A model generated the notes under the pieces. That model was not told the DNA's origin. It ran no database searches and worked only from the letters and a program-made list of their open reading frames with translations. Position numbers and translations under genes: made by a program. Shown here piece by piece: positions 37,981-46,264 of a stretch of 64,000 nucleotides of DNA (positions are counted from its first letter, which is position 1; each line of letters starts with the position of its first letter). This DNA comes from Aliivibrio sifiae. Lineage in GTDB: Bacteria; Pseudomonadota; Gammaproteobacteria; Enterobacterales; Vibrionaceae. The stretch lies in the NCBI RefSeq assembly GCF_002954715.1, contig NZ_MSCP01000001.1, forward strand, positions 792,431 through 856,430, written 5' to 3'.

Positions 37981-38922
37981 ATGAGATATTTTCCCATTTT
38001 TATGGATATTCAAAAACGACCAGTATTAGTGGTTGGTGGTGGGGAAGTGGCTTGTCGTAAAATAGACATGTTATTGCAAGCGGACGCAGATATTACCGTT
38101 ATTGCACCCTCAATTAAATCGTATTTAGCACGCTATGTTGAAGAAGATAAAATTACCTATCATAAAGGTTTTTATCATCGTAATTTGTTAGATAGTAAGT
38201 ATGTTCAAGTATGGGCAACAACGGATAACTCAGAGTTAAATCACCAAGTATATAAAGATGCTCATGACGCAGGCATATTAGTTAATGTTGTTGATGATAC
38301 TGCTCATTGTGATTTTATCACTCCATCAATGGTTAATCGTGGACGAGTTCAAGTCGCTATTTCAAGTGGTGGCTCTTCACCTGTGCTAATTCGTATTATT
38401 CGTGAGCAATTAGAAACACAGTTATCGACTAAGATCGCAATGCTGGCTGATTTTTGTGCAGATAAAAGAAACGTGGTAAAACAACGCTTTGCTACCGTCG
38501 ATGAACGTCGAAAGTTTTGGGAACTTTTTTTGCGCTCGCCAGAAATCGAAACGTTAATGACACGAAACGAACTTGAACATGCATTTACACGTTATTTATC
38601 AAATGAGATTAAGGTAAGTTCTGAACGTAACTGGATTGAGTATCATCAAGAAACAGAGATGCTTACATTAAAATCATTACGTTTAATGCAGCAAGCTGAG
38701 TGGGTTATTTATTTTAATGATTGTCCTCTAGAGTTTGTAGAGTTATGCCGCCGTGATGCTGAACGTATTACCGTTCAGTCAGAGCAAGAAATTGCTGATT
38801 ATTTAGAACAAGCTGATAAAGAACAGATAAGAGTGACTATTTTAATTAAAAAGGGGCACTTAATCTCTAACTCTCAATTACAAGCTTATCTTTCTAATGA
38901 TATATATGTACAGACACTGTAA
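37981..38922 (+). CDS. CysG paralogue: precorrin-2 dehydrogenase half with a degenerate methyltransferase remnant
   Basis: 313 residues from the ATG at 37981. Residues 1-210 match the N-terminal half of CysG (precorrin-2 dehydrogenase/ferrochelatase): PIFMDIQKRPVLVVGGGEVACRKIDMLL, NVVDDTAHCDFITPS and SSGGSSPVLIRIIREQLE. From about residue 215 the sequence still aligns weakly with CysG's uroporphyrinogen methyltransferase (LTLKSLRLMQQAEWVIYF, CRRDAERITVQ), but the GAGPGD SAM loop is absent and the domain ends after about 95 residues. It may insert iron into sirohydrochlorin or have a new role. It begins an operon with the GntR gene, 9 bases away. Confidence 0.85.
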   Translation: MRYFPIFMDIQKRPVLVVGGGEVACRKIDMLLQADADITVIAPSIKSYLARYVEEDKITYHKGFYHRNLLDSKYVQVWATTDNSELNHQVYKDAHDAGILVNVVDDTAHCDFITPSMVNRGRVQVAISSGGSSPVLIRIIREQLETQLSTKIAMLADFCADKRNVVKQRFATVDERRKFWELFLRSPEIETLMTRNELEHAFTRYLSNEIKVSSERNWIEYHQETEMLTLKSLRLMQQAEWVIYFNDCPLEFVELCRRDAERITVQSEQEIADYLEQADKEQIRVTILIKKGHLISNSQLQAYLSNDIYVQTL

Positions 38923-38931
38923 GGAATATTG

Positions 38932-39621
38932 ATGCAGTATTTGACTATAAAAGATGCGATTGCAGAGCAGATTGAAAGTGGCATGTTGGAGCCTGGGCAC
39001 AAACTGCCCTCAGAAAGAGTACTTGCTGAATCTTTTTCAACAACTCGCATTACATTACGAGAGGCATTGAATTACCTCGCGCTTGCAGGGAAACTGTATA
39101 AGGAAGAACGTCGAGGATGGTTCGTATCAAAGGAAGCGTTAATATTTAATCCTGCCCAAGAATTAGATATTTTGAAGGTATGTAAACAATACAACCGAGG
39201 TTACACTACGGAACGAATTGATTCAAAACGCATATTGGCACCAAAGATGGTTGCAGAGCGTTTAGGCCTGCCTCCTTTTTCATATGTATTGATGTTTAGT
39301 CGCTTAGTTATAATAGAAGGAAGGAAAGTTGCCGTTCAATATCAATATCTACCAGAAGCTTTATTTCCATCATTAGCAAAAATGGATGAAGATATTGATG
39401 TCGTTTCTATTTTAAAAGATAAATATCTTTCAGAGTGTCAGAATTTATGCGTGAAAATTGGTGTGTTTCCAGCGACGGAAGTAGAATCTGAGCTACTGAA
39501 TATAAGTTCAGGGAGTATGTTGCTAAACATTAATCAATCTGCAATAAACAACAATAAAACAGGTTATTTATTACAGGTGATCAGCTGTTGTCATGATGCG
39601 TTCGAAATTGAAATTGAATAA
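38932..39621 (+). CDS. GntR/HutC-family transcriptional regulator
   Basis: 229 residues from the ATG at 38932, preceded by AAGGA. The N-terminal winged helix shows GHKLPSERVLAESFSTTRITLREALNYLALAGKLYKEERRGWFV. The C-terminal UTRA-type effector domain follows from about residue 80. Effector unknown. It is co-transcribed with the CysG-like gene. Confidence 0.9.
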   Translation: MQYLTIKDAIAEQIESGMLEPGHKLPSERVLAESFSTTRITLREALNYLALAGKLYKEERRGWFVSKEALIFNPAQELDILKVCKQYNRGYTTERIDSKRILAPKMVAERLGLPPFSYVLMFSRLVIIEGRKVAVQYQYLPEALFPSLAKMDEDIDVVSILKDKYLSECQNLCVKIGVFPATEVESELLNISSGSMLLNINQSAINNNKTGYLLQVISCCHDAFEIEIE

Positions 39622-39626
39622 AGGAT

Positions 39627-39815
39627 TTAGAAAGCAGTGAGTTGTTTAATTTGGTCAATCAATTCACCTTCAGTAAGGGGCTCTGAACCAAGATTAAATT
39701 CAGCAGAAGCTCCGCCTTTTAGCATGTAAACAGTAGTACCACAGTGATCATAGTGGTACCACTTTCCATCAATACAAACATCGGTATAACATTTCGGGTT
39801 TCTTAATAAAGTCAC
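39627..39815 (-). CDS. small cysteine/histidine-containing hypothetical protein
   Basis: 62 residues from a GTG at 39815, chosen because AAGGAG lies 6 bases before it; the frame is open further upstream but without such a site. The sequence MTLLRNPKCYTDVCIDGKWYHYDHCGTTVYMLKGG contains three cysteines and two histidines that could bind a metal. Function unknown. It converges with the GntR gene with only five bases between. Confidence 0.6.
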   Translation of the reverse strand: MTLLRNPKCYTDVCIDGKWYHYDHCGTTVYMLKGGASAEFNLGSEPLTEGELIDQIKQLTAF

Positions 39816-39927
39816 AAATCGCTCCTTGATACATTTTGTTAACAAATTTAATGTATCGTGCAATACTGGAGTTATGTTTGATTTAAATCAAATTAAGATT
39901 GATTTTACTTTATTTGTTATCAATTTG

Positions 39928-40617
39928 TTACCTTAAGCGTTTCGGTGCTTGAGCACCAGCAACTGGTCGGTTTACAGAAAGAGTACGGCCTTTCTTTAAT
40001 CCCTTTTCATAATCAGCAGTAATATTAGCCATTGCTTCTCTTAACTGTTGCTTAAATGTTTCTCGGTCAATATTTTTAAATTCTTTATCAATATAATCAT
40101 TAATCTTATTTGCTGATTCATCGTCAGGAGCAATGACTGGAAGCTTTTCAAGAGCCCCTTCAATCCAACCTGCTAAGAAAGAGTTCACACGCTTTGTTAC
40201 TTCAAGTTGTCCAGTCCCTGATCCCGCAAAACTGTTCTTAAACTGCCCAGTTTGTTCATTCATTTCTCGATAAACAATATCAAACGCAAAAGCGGCAAAA
40301 ATAGCGCGATCTGCAGAGCCGATAAACTCAACTTTTTTTAATCCTTTGTGATTTAATAATACGGCTTCAACCCCAAAGCGTGTATTGATACCACGAATGA
40401 TTTTTAGAATATTACTTCCTACGCTTGCTGGAAGGAGATGGGTGCTTTGTGTTTTCCCCATCTTGATAAACTCAATATCATCTTTTTCAAGACCATACTT
40501 AAGCATAAGGCGATGCGCCATTCTAATGGCTTGAGCGGCTTCATTCACATTCGCGGAATTACCAAGTTCAAGACATTTAGCGATCTTTTTTAGAGCCTTT
40601 TGCTTTGCAGATGACAT
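39928..40617 (-). CDS. DUF2786 domain protein
   Basis: 229 residues. The first 45 residues (KQKALKKIAKCLELGNSANVNEAAQAIRMAHRLMLKYGL) fit DUF2786. The central part has aromatic and charged residues around GSADRAIFAAFAFDIVYREM, and the C-terminus is basic (KGLKKGRTLSVNRPVAG). DUF2786 proteins occur in phage and bacterial genomes; function unknown. No phage genes are nearby. Confidence 0.8.
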   Translation of the reverse strand: MSSAKQKALKKIAKCLELGNSANVNEAAQAIRMAHRLMLKYGLEKDDIEFIKMGKTQSTHLLPASVGSNILKIIRGINTRFGVEAVLLNHKGLKKVEFIGSADRAIFAAFAFDIVYREMNEQTGQFKNSFAGSGTGQLEVTKRVNSFLAGWIEGALEKLPVIAPDDESANKINDYIDKEFKNIDRETFKQQLREAMANITADYEKGLKKGRTLSVNRPVAGAQAPKRLR

Positions 40618-40956
40618 AGATTTACCTTACTTTTTACGGGGCAACTATTTTACCTGTCTCTTTCATATTTTGAAAGAAATACAATGCAATGATAAGACGC
40701 AAAGTTCGAAAGGTAATGAAGTGTTGGATGATAAAAATAAGTATGTGATTACTGTGTTATTTAATGATCCTAATATTGAATATTTGTTTTTAAATTGTTG
40801 ATTGTCATATATTAAATCTAATGTTGCGATGCATTGAATGATAGTTGTGATTGCTATCACGACACATTATTTAAAAGTAAATATGATTAATTAAATCACA
40901 ATGTATAAGTTTACGTTTTGTTGTGTAATTAATTATTTTCATAATGGAGTACAAAC
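40618..40956. other. ansB upstream region
   Basis: About 340 AT-rich bases between the DUF2786 gene and ansB without a gene. It contains the CRP-type site at 40846-40861. Confidence 0.5.
40846..40861. promoter_or_regulatory. CRP-type site upstream of ansB
   Basis: TGTGATTGCTATCACG agrees with TGTGA-N6-TCACA in nine of ten consensus positions. It lies about 96 bases before the ansB ATG. E. coli ansB is activated by CRP and FNR, so a CRP role is plausible here. Confidence 0.75.
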
Positions 40957-42018
40957 ATGAAAAAGAATGCCATTGCATTAGGTATGCTGCTTTCTGGCCT
41001 TTGCTTTAGTTCGATTAGCTTTGCAGACGACCTACCAAATATTAAGATATTAGCAACTGGTGGTACGATTGCAGGTGCAGGTCAATCAGCAACTGGTTCT
41101 AGTTATACGTCTGGTAAAGTCGGGGTCGATTCTTTAATTCATGCTGTACCTCAAATGACTAAAATTGCTGATATTAGTGGTGAGCAGGTTGTTAGTATCG
41201 GTTCGCAAGATATGAATGATGAGGTGTGGTTAACATTATCAAAGCGTGTGAATGAATTATTAGCACAAGATGATGTTGATGGTGTGGTTATTACACATGG
41301 AACTGACACCATGGAAGAGACGGCTTACTTCTTGGACCTTACTGTTAAGAGTGATAAACCGGTAATTTTGGTTGGTGCAATGCGCCCATCGACGGCAATG
41401 AGTGCTGATGGTCCTGTCAATTTATACAATGCTGTTGTAGCTGCAACAGATAAAGATTCTTCGGGTCGTGGTGTATTAGTTGCAATGAACGACACGGTGT
41501 TTGATGCTCGTGACGTAACCAAAACCAACACAACATCTGTAAATACATTTCAGTCACCAAATTTTGGACCTCTAGGTTATATTCATAATGGTGATGTTCA
41601 GTATCAGCGTAGTCCTGAACGTAAGCATACAACAGAAGCTGAGTTTGATGTATCTAAGTTAAAAACGTTACCTAAAGTAGGTATTGTATATAACTACGCG
41701 AATGCTTCTGCGTTACCAGTTACAGCAATGCTTGACGCAAAATTCGATGGTATTGTTAGTGCGGGTGTGGGTAATGGTAATATCTACCACACCGTATTTG
41801 ATGAGTTAGCTAAAGCAAGCAAAGAAGGCGTTGTCGTGGTTCGTAGTGCCCGTACAGGATCTGGTTCAACGACACTTGATGCTGAAATTGATGATGCTAA
41901 ATATGGCTTTGTGGCATCAGGAACATTGAATCCTCAGAAAGCTCGTATTTTATTAATGTTGTCGTTAACTGAAACTGAAAACTATAAAGAAATCCAAAAG
42001 ATGTTCCAGTATTACTGA
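40957..42018 (+). CDS. ansB: periplasmic L-asparaginase II
   Basis: 353 residues with a signal peptide (ends near SFADDLP). The two catalytic threonines lie in ATGGTIAGAG and in THGTDTMEET, and MRPSTAMSADGPVNLYNAV and ARTGSGST are family landmarks. It hydrolyses asparagine to aspartate and ammonium in the periplasm, giving aspartate for the Dcu-type carrier. Ribosome site GGAG; CRP-type site upstream; terminator downstream. Confidence 0.97.
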   Translation: MKKNAIALGMLLSGLCFSSISFADDLPNIKILATGGTIAGAGQSATGSSYTSGKVGVDSLIHAVPQMTKIADISGEQVVSIGSQDMNDEVWLTLSKRVNELLAQDDVDGVVITHGTDTMEETAYFLDLTVKSDKPVILVGAMRPSTAMSADGPVNLYNAVVAATDKDSSGRGVLVAMNDTVFDARDVTKTNTTSVNTFQSPNFGPLGYIHNGDVQYQRSPERKHTTEAEFDVSKLKTLPKVGIVYNYANASALPVTAMLDAKFDGIVSAGVGNGNIYHTVFDELAKASKEGVVVVRSARTGSGSTTLDAEIDDAKYGFVASGTLNPQKARILLMLSLTETENYKEIQKMFQYY

Positions 42019-42048
42019 TATTTCATTAAATACACATTAATAATAAAT

Positions 42049-42087
42049 AAGACAGTCAATATTGGTTATTGGCTGTCTTATATTTTT
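42049..42087. terminator. terminator of ansB
   Basis: Stem AAGACAG ... CTGTCTT with inner pairing CAAT/ATTG, then TATATTTTT, between ansB and the converging DUF3334 gene. Confidence 0.8.
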
Positions 42088-42091
42088 GGAA

Positions 42092-42793
42092 TTAAATACC
42101 TAATTCATCGAATAATGAATCATCAACATCTTGAGATGATGGTTCCTTTGATGTCGATTGCTGAGAATTTCCTGATTTATGTTGCTCAAATAAGTCATCG
42201 GCATCGAACTCTTCTTCTTGCTCAAATTCTTCGAGTTGAATAAATTCTGTTTTATCCATCGCAAGCTCAAGATAGAAAATATTATTTTTTTCTGTTGTAA
42301 AAGTAACACGACGAGCTTGTGGGCGATCTAGGTTTGTATCAACAGAAAGTATCACTTGCTTGTTTAAAGCGAGCATTTTTGGTTGATTTTGAGAAATCGT
42401 CGTTTGTAATGTTTTACGGATTTGCCCTGTAAAGTCACCAACGATTTGATTCATTAACTCACCCAATACATCGCCCACTTCATCAGACGTATGCAAGATT
42501 GCTAACTCTTCTTCCGGCATGCCCATATTGTTCATGTATTTAGTGTAAAGCTCTAAGGCTGCATCTTTAGTAAAATTAGTAACAACCAAACCAGAAAAAC
42601 CACCATCAAACAGAACAAAGCAACCAAAATCAGGTTTTAGACTCGTTTTCGAGATTTTTTGCACCATAGCAGAATAGTTAACTGAACTTTGCGTTGCTTT
42701 ACTTAATACACCTGACATTGAACGACATAGTATTAATAGAATATCGTCAGTGGTAATGATTTTTGTCTTGTTCTTTCTAATTGCTGGTTTCAT
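42092..42793 (-). CDS. DUF3334 protein with a CheX/CheC-like phosphatase motif
   Basis: 233 residues. The central part contains DEVGDVLGELMNQIVGDF; D108-x3-E112-x2-N115 fits the D/S-x3-E-x2-N active-site pattern of CheC/CheX/FliY phosphatases, and the surrounding fold (GFSGLVVTNFTKDAAL) also resembles CheX. The last about 50 residues are acidic and Gln/Ser-rich, probably disordered. The family is known to me from Vibrionaceae as DUF3334. A role in dephosphorylating a response regulator is an inference. No chemotaxis genes nearby. Confidence 0.7.
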   Translation of the reverse strand: MKPAIRKNKTKIITTDDILLILCRSMSGVLSKATQSSVNYSAMVQKISKTSLKPDFGCFVLFDGGFSGLVVTNFTKDAALELYTKYMNNMGMPEEELAILHTSDEVGDVLGELMNQIVGDFTGQIRKTLQTTISQNQPKMLALNKQVILSVDTNLDRPQARRVTFTTEKNNIFYLELAMDKTEFIQLEEFEQEEEFDADDLFEQHKSGNSQQSTSKEPSSQDVDDSLFDELGI

Positions 42794-43075
42794 AACTTTC
42801 TCTAATAAGGTGTCCGGCGGTATAAATAATACTAAGCAAAATATATGCCATCGCCCTTAAGGTGAAATATTATCTTGCTGTTTGTTTTATATCGTACTTA
42901 GCAACGTTCTTTAACGTTTAAAAAGTACGTAAGTAATTTATTCATTGAGCCGTAAAATTGCGATTATTTACCGGATATAGCATAGGCGAGATGTTTTATC
43001 CATGCGAGATGTTGTAAAGTGTGTTTAGAACAACATTATGACGCTGAGGAACAGCGATTAAAGGAGCAGGGAGCA

Positions 43076-46000
43076 ATGTTACCAGTATTACCATTCCAAT
43101 CAACTATCGCCCCAATGGTAGTTGATTATCTAGAAGAATTAAAAGAAAGTGATTTCAGTGGTGATATAGAAACGACGTATTCAAGTCGTCTAGCTGTTGC
43201 GACAGATAACAGTGTTTATCAACAATTACCACAAGCGGTGTTATTACCAAAAAATACAAAAGACGTAGAGTGCCTGGCTTTACTGGCCAATCAAGATAAA
43301 TATAAAACAGTTACGTTTTCCCCACGTGGTGGAGGTACTGGTACAAATGGACAATCTTTAACTGAAGGTATTGTTGTCGATTTATCTCGTTATATGAATC
43401 AAGTTATTGAAATTAATACGGAACAAGGTTGGGCTAGAGTACAAACTGGGTTAGTAAAAGATCAATTAAACGATGCACTTCGTCCGCATGGTTATTTTTT
43501 CTCACCTGATTTATCTACCAGTAATCGCGCCACCATTGGTGGCATGATTAATACTGATGCATCTGGGCAAGGTTCATTAAAATATGGGAAAACGTCTGAT
43601 CACGTATTAGGCGTTACTGCTGTACTTGCTAATGGTTCGAATTTAAATACAGAACTATCTTATGATGAGCAATCAGAATCGGTACGTTCTGTTTTAGATA
43701 TTACCGCTGCAGTTTGTCGTCAAAACCGTCAAAAAATAGAAGAGAAATTCCCCCCATTAAACCGTTTTCTAACGGGGTATGACTTAAAAAACGCATTAAA
43801 TACAGAAACTGACCAATTCGATATTACTCGAGTGCTATGTGGTGCCGAAGGTTCGTTGGCTTTTCTTACTGAGGCGAAAGTTAATATTACGCCAATTCCT
43901 AAAGCCAGAACATTGATTAATGTAAAATACGACACTTTTGATGCTGCATTAAGAAATGCGCCATTTATGGTACAAGCAAATGCGCTTTCTGTAGAAACTA
44001 TTGATTCAAGAGTACTTAATTTTGCAAAGCAAGACATTGTTTGGCACAGCGTAAGTGATTTGATTACAGATGTACCAGATAAAGACATGCTTGGGCTAAA
44101 TATGGTCGAGTTTGCTGGTACAGAACCTGAATTGGTTGAACAACAGGTATCAGAACTCATCGTTAAGCTCGATGCTTTAATGCAGGCTGAGGAGGCGGGT
44201 ATTATTGGGTATCAAATCATTAAAGATGTGGCAAGTATTGGTCGTATTTATACCATGCGTAAAAAAGCGGTGGGATTATTAGGTGCGACTAAAGGGGCTG
44301 CGAAGCCAGTTGCTTTTGCTGAAGATACTTGCGTACCTCCTGAAAATCTAGCTGATTTTATTCAAGAATTTAGACAGTTATTAGATTCACATCAATTAAA
44401 TTACGGTATGTTTGGCCACGTTGATGCAGGTGTCCTACATGTTCGTCCTGCTTTAGATATGTGCGATCCAATACAAGAAACGTTGATGCATACTATTTCT
44501 GACCAAGTGGTTGCTTTGGTGTCAAAATATGGCGGTCTAATGTGGGGGGAGCATGGTAAAGGCTTCCGTTCTGAATATGGTCCTGAATTTTTTGGGGAGG
44601 AATTATTCGTTGAATTACGACGAGTAAAAGGTGCATTTGATCCCCATAACAAAATGAATCCAGGGAAAATTTGTACTCCATTAGAAAGTAGCGATGAGCT
44701 AGTAAAAGTAAGTGACACAAAACGTGGATATTATGATCGTCTAATCCCAATTGAAGTGAGAGATAGCTTTAATCAAGCAATGGAATGTAATGGCAATGGG
44801 CTTTGTTTTAATTATGAAACGAGTTCTCCAATGTGTCCATCGATGAAAGTGACGGCAGATCGTCGCCACTCACCAAAAGGCCGAGCAGGTCTTGTTCGTG
44901 AATGGTTACGTCAATTAGCTGAGCAAGGGGTTGATCCTGTTGCACTAGAGCAAGATCTGTTAACTAAACGTCCATCAATAAAGCAAATTATTGACCGTAT
45001 TCGTAATCGAATAAATAAAGAGAAAGAATACGATTACTCACATGAAGTACATGAAGCGATGATGGGATGTTTAGCATGCAAAGCATGTGCAAGCCAGTGC
45101 CCCATAAAAGTCGATGTACCAAGTTTTCGTGCGCGATTCTTAAATATTTATCACAGTCGCTACCAACGTCCAATGAAAGATTACATGGTTGCTAATATTG
45201 AGACGATGTTACCAATAATGGCTAAGGCACCGAAAATTATTAATGGTGTATTGAAGCAATCATTTACTCAGAGTTTAACGAAGAAGACGTTAGGTTATGT
45301 TGATATGCCATTGCTTTCGGTTCCGACGCTAAAAGAACGTTGTAAAAGTAAAGAAATTTCGACATTTAATCTCGAAAACCTGACAGAACTTTCCGAAAAT
45401 GAACGTAAGAAGCATGTAATGATTGTTCAAGATCCTTTCACTAGTTATTATGACGCCGAAGTGGTGAGTGACTTTATTGAATTGATCCAACGATTAGGCC
45501 TAAAACCAGTATTGTTGCCATTTAAGCCAAATGGTAAAGCGCAACATATTAAAGGTTTTTTAAAGCAATTTACGACAACAGCGAAAACAAGCAGTGAGTT
45601 TTTAAATCGACTTGCAGAGTTAGATATTCCAATGGTTGGCGTAGATCCTGCTTTAGTTCTTTGTTATCGAGACGAATATAATGAAATCTTGGCAGATAAA
45701 CGAGGGGACTTTACCGTTTTAACGGTCCATGAGTGGCTTTATCCTCAATTGTCATCGTTTGTAAAAGCGACAATATTTGATAAGAGAGCTTGGCAATTAT
45801 TTGCCCATTGCACCGAGAAAACGAAATTACCAAATGCAGAAAAAGAATGGGGGGAGATTTTTCGTCATTTTGGACTGATATTAAATACCGTTCCTGTTGG
45901 ATGTTGTGGTATGGCTGGTACGTATGGACATGAGGCAGACAAGCTAGAGTCATCAAAAGCAATTTATGAATTAAGTTGGAAAGGGAATCTAGCCAATACA

Positions 46001-46108
46001 GACACGGAACGTTGCTTGATTACAGGTTATTCATGCCGGAGTCAGGTAAAGCGATTTGAAGGAAAGCAATTAAAGCATCCATTACAAGCGCTACTGACCA
46101 ACATATAA
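43076..46108 (+). CDS. ydiJ: D-2-hydroxyglutarate dehydrogenase, YdiJ family
   Basis: 1010 residues from the ATG at 43076, preceded by GGGAG; the frame extends to a GTG at 43019 without one. N-terminal FAD-binding (PCMH) domain with FSPRGGGTGTNGQSLTEGIVVDLSRYMN, a FAD-oxidase C-terminal domain (FGHVDAGVLHVRP, LMWGEHGKG), then an Fe-S domain with CLACKACASQCPIKVDVPSFR and, near the end, the CCGMAGTYGHE segment. E. coli YdiJ, of similar length, oxidises D-2-hydroxyglutarate. Electron acceptor unknown. Transcribed alone. Confidence 0.93.
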   Translation: MLPVLPFQSTIAPMVVDYLEELKESDFSGDIETTYSSRLAVATDNSVYQQLPQAVLLPKNTKDVECLALLANQDKYKTVTFSPRGGGTGTNGQSLTEGIVVDLSRYMNQVIEINTEQGWARVQTGLVKDQLNDALRPHGYFFSPDLSTSNRATIGGMINTDASGQGSLKYGKTSDHVLGVTAVLANGSNLNTELSYDEQSESVRSVLDITAAVCRQNRQKIEEKFPPLNRFLTGYDLKNALNTETDQFDITRVLCGAEGSLAFLTEAKVNITPIPKARTLINVKYDTFDAALRNAPFMVQANALSVETIDSRVLNFAKQDIVWHSVSDLITDVPDKDMLGLNMVEFAGTEPELVEQQVSELIVKLDALMQAEEAGIIGYQIIKDVASIGRIYTMRKKAVGLLGATKGAAKPVAFAEDTCVPPENLADFIQEFRQLLDSHQLNYGMFGHVDAGVLHVRPALDMCDPIQETLMHTISDQVVALVSKYGGLMWGEHGKGFRSEYGPEFFGEELFVELRRVKGAFDPHNKMNPGKICTPLESSDELVKVSDTKRGYYDRLIPIEVRDSFNQAMECNGNGLCFNYETSSPMCPSMKVTADRRHSPKGRAGLVREWLRQLAEQGVDPVALEQDLLTKRPSIKQIIDRIRNRINKEKEYDYSHEVHEAMMGCLACKACASQCPIKVDVPSFRARFLNIYHSRYQRPMKDYMVANIETMLPIMAKAPKIINGVLKQSFTQSLTKKTLGYVDMPLLSVPTLKERCKSKEISTFNLENLTELSENERKKHVMIVQDPFTSYYDAEVVSDFIELIQRLGLKPVLLPFKPNGKAQHIKGFLKQFTTTAKTSSEFLNRLAELDIPMVGVDPALVLCYRDEYNEILADKRGDFTVLTVHEWLYPQLSSFVKATIFDKRAWQLFAHCTEKTKLPNAEKEWGEIFRHFGLILNTVPVGCCGMAGTYGHEADKLESSKAIYELSWKGNLANTDTERCLITGYSCRSQVKRFEGKQLKHPLQALLTNI

Positions 46109-46120
46109 TGATCTAATCTC

Positions 46121-46145
46121 GCGTTACTTTATGATAAAGTAGCGC
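46121..46145. terminator. hairpin after ydiJ
   Basis: GCGTTACTTTA, loop TGA, TAAAGTAGCGC with one G-U pair. No T-run, so termination is uncertain. Confidence 0.45.
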
Positions 46146-46264
46146 GAATTACCTGTAATAATATAAATGCAAACCAAGTGTTTAAGGTTTGTTAAAATAA
46201 AATCCTGCTAATTTTTACAGGTTGGTATATTGTGTTTGTTGTTTTTACTAGAGTTATAATATAA

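Noticed and set aside
39928..40617. Prophage remnant suggested by DUF2786
   Set aside because: No integrase, phage structural gene or attachment repeat nearby; flanked by ordinary chromosomal genes.
43729..44160. 143-residue open frame antisense to ydiJ
   Set aside because: Opposite a conserved FAD-binding domain; serine-rich low-information translation typical of shadows.
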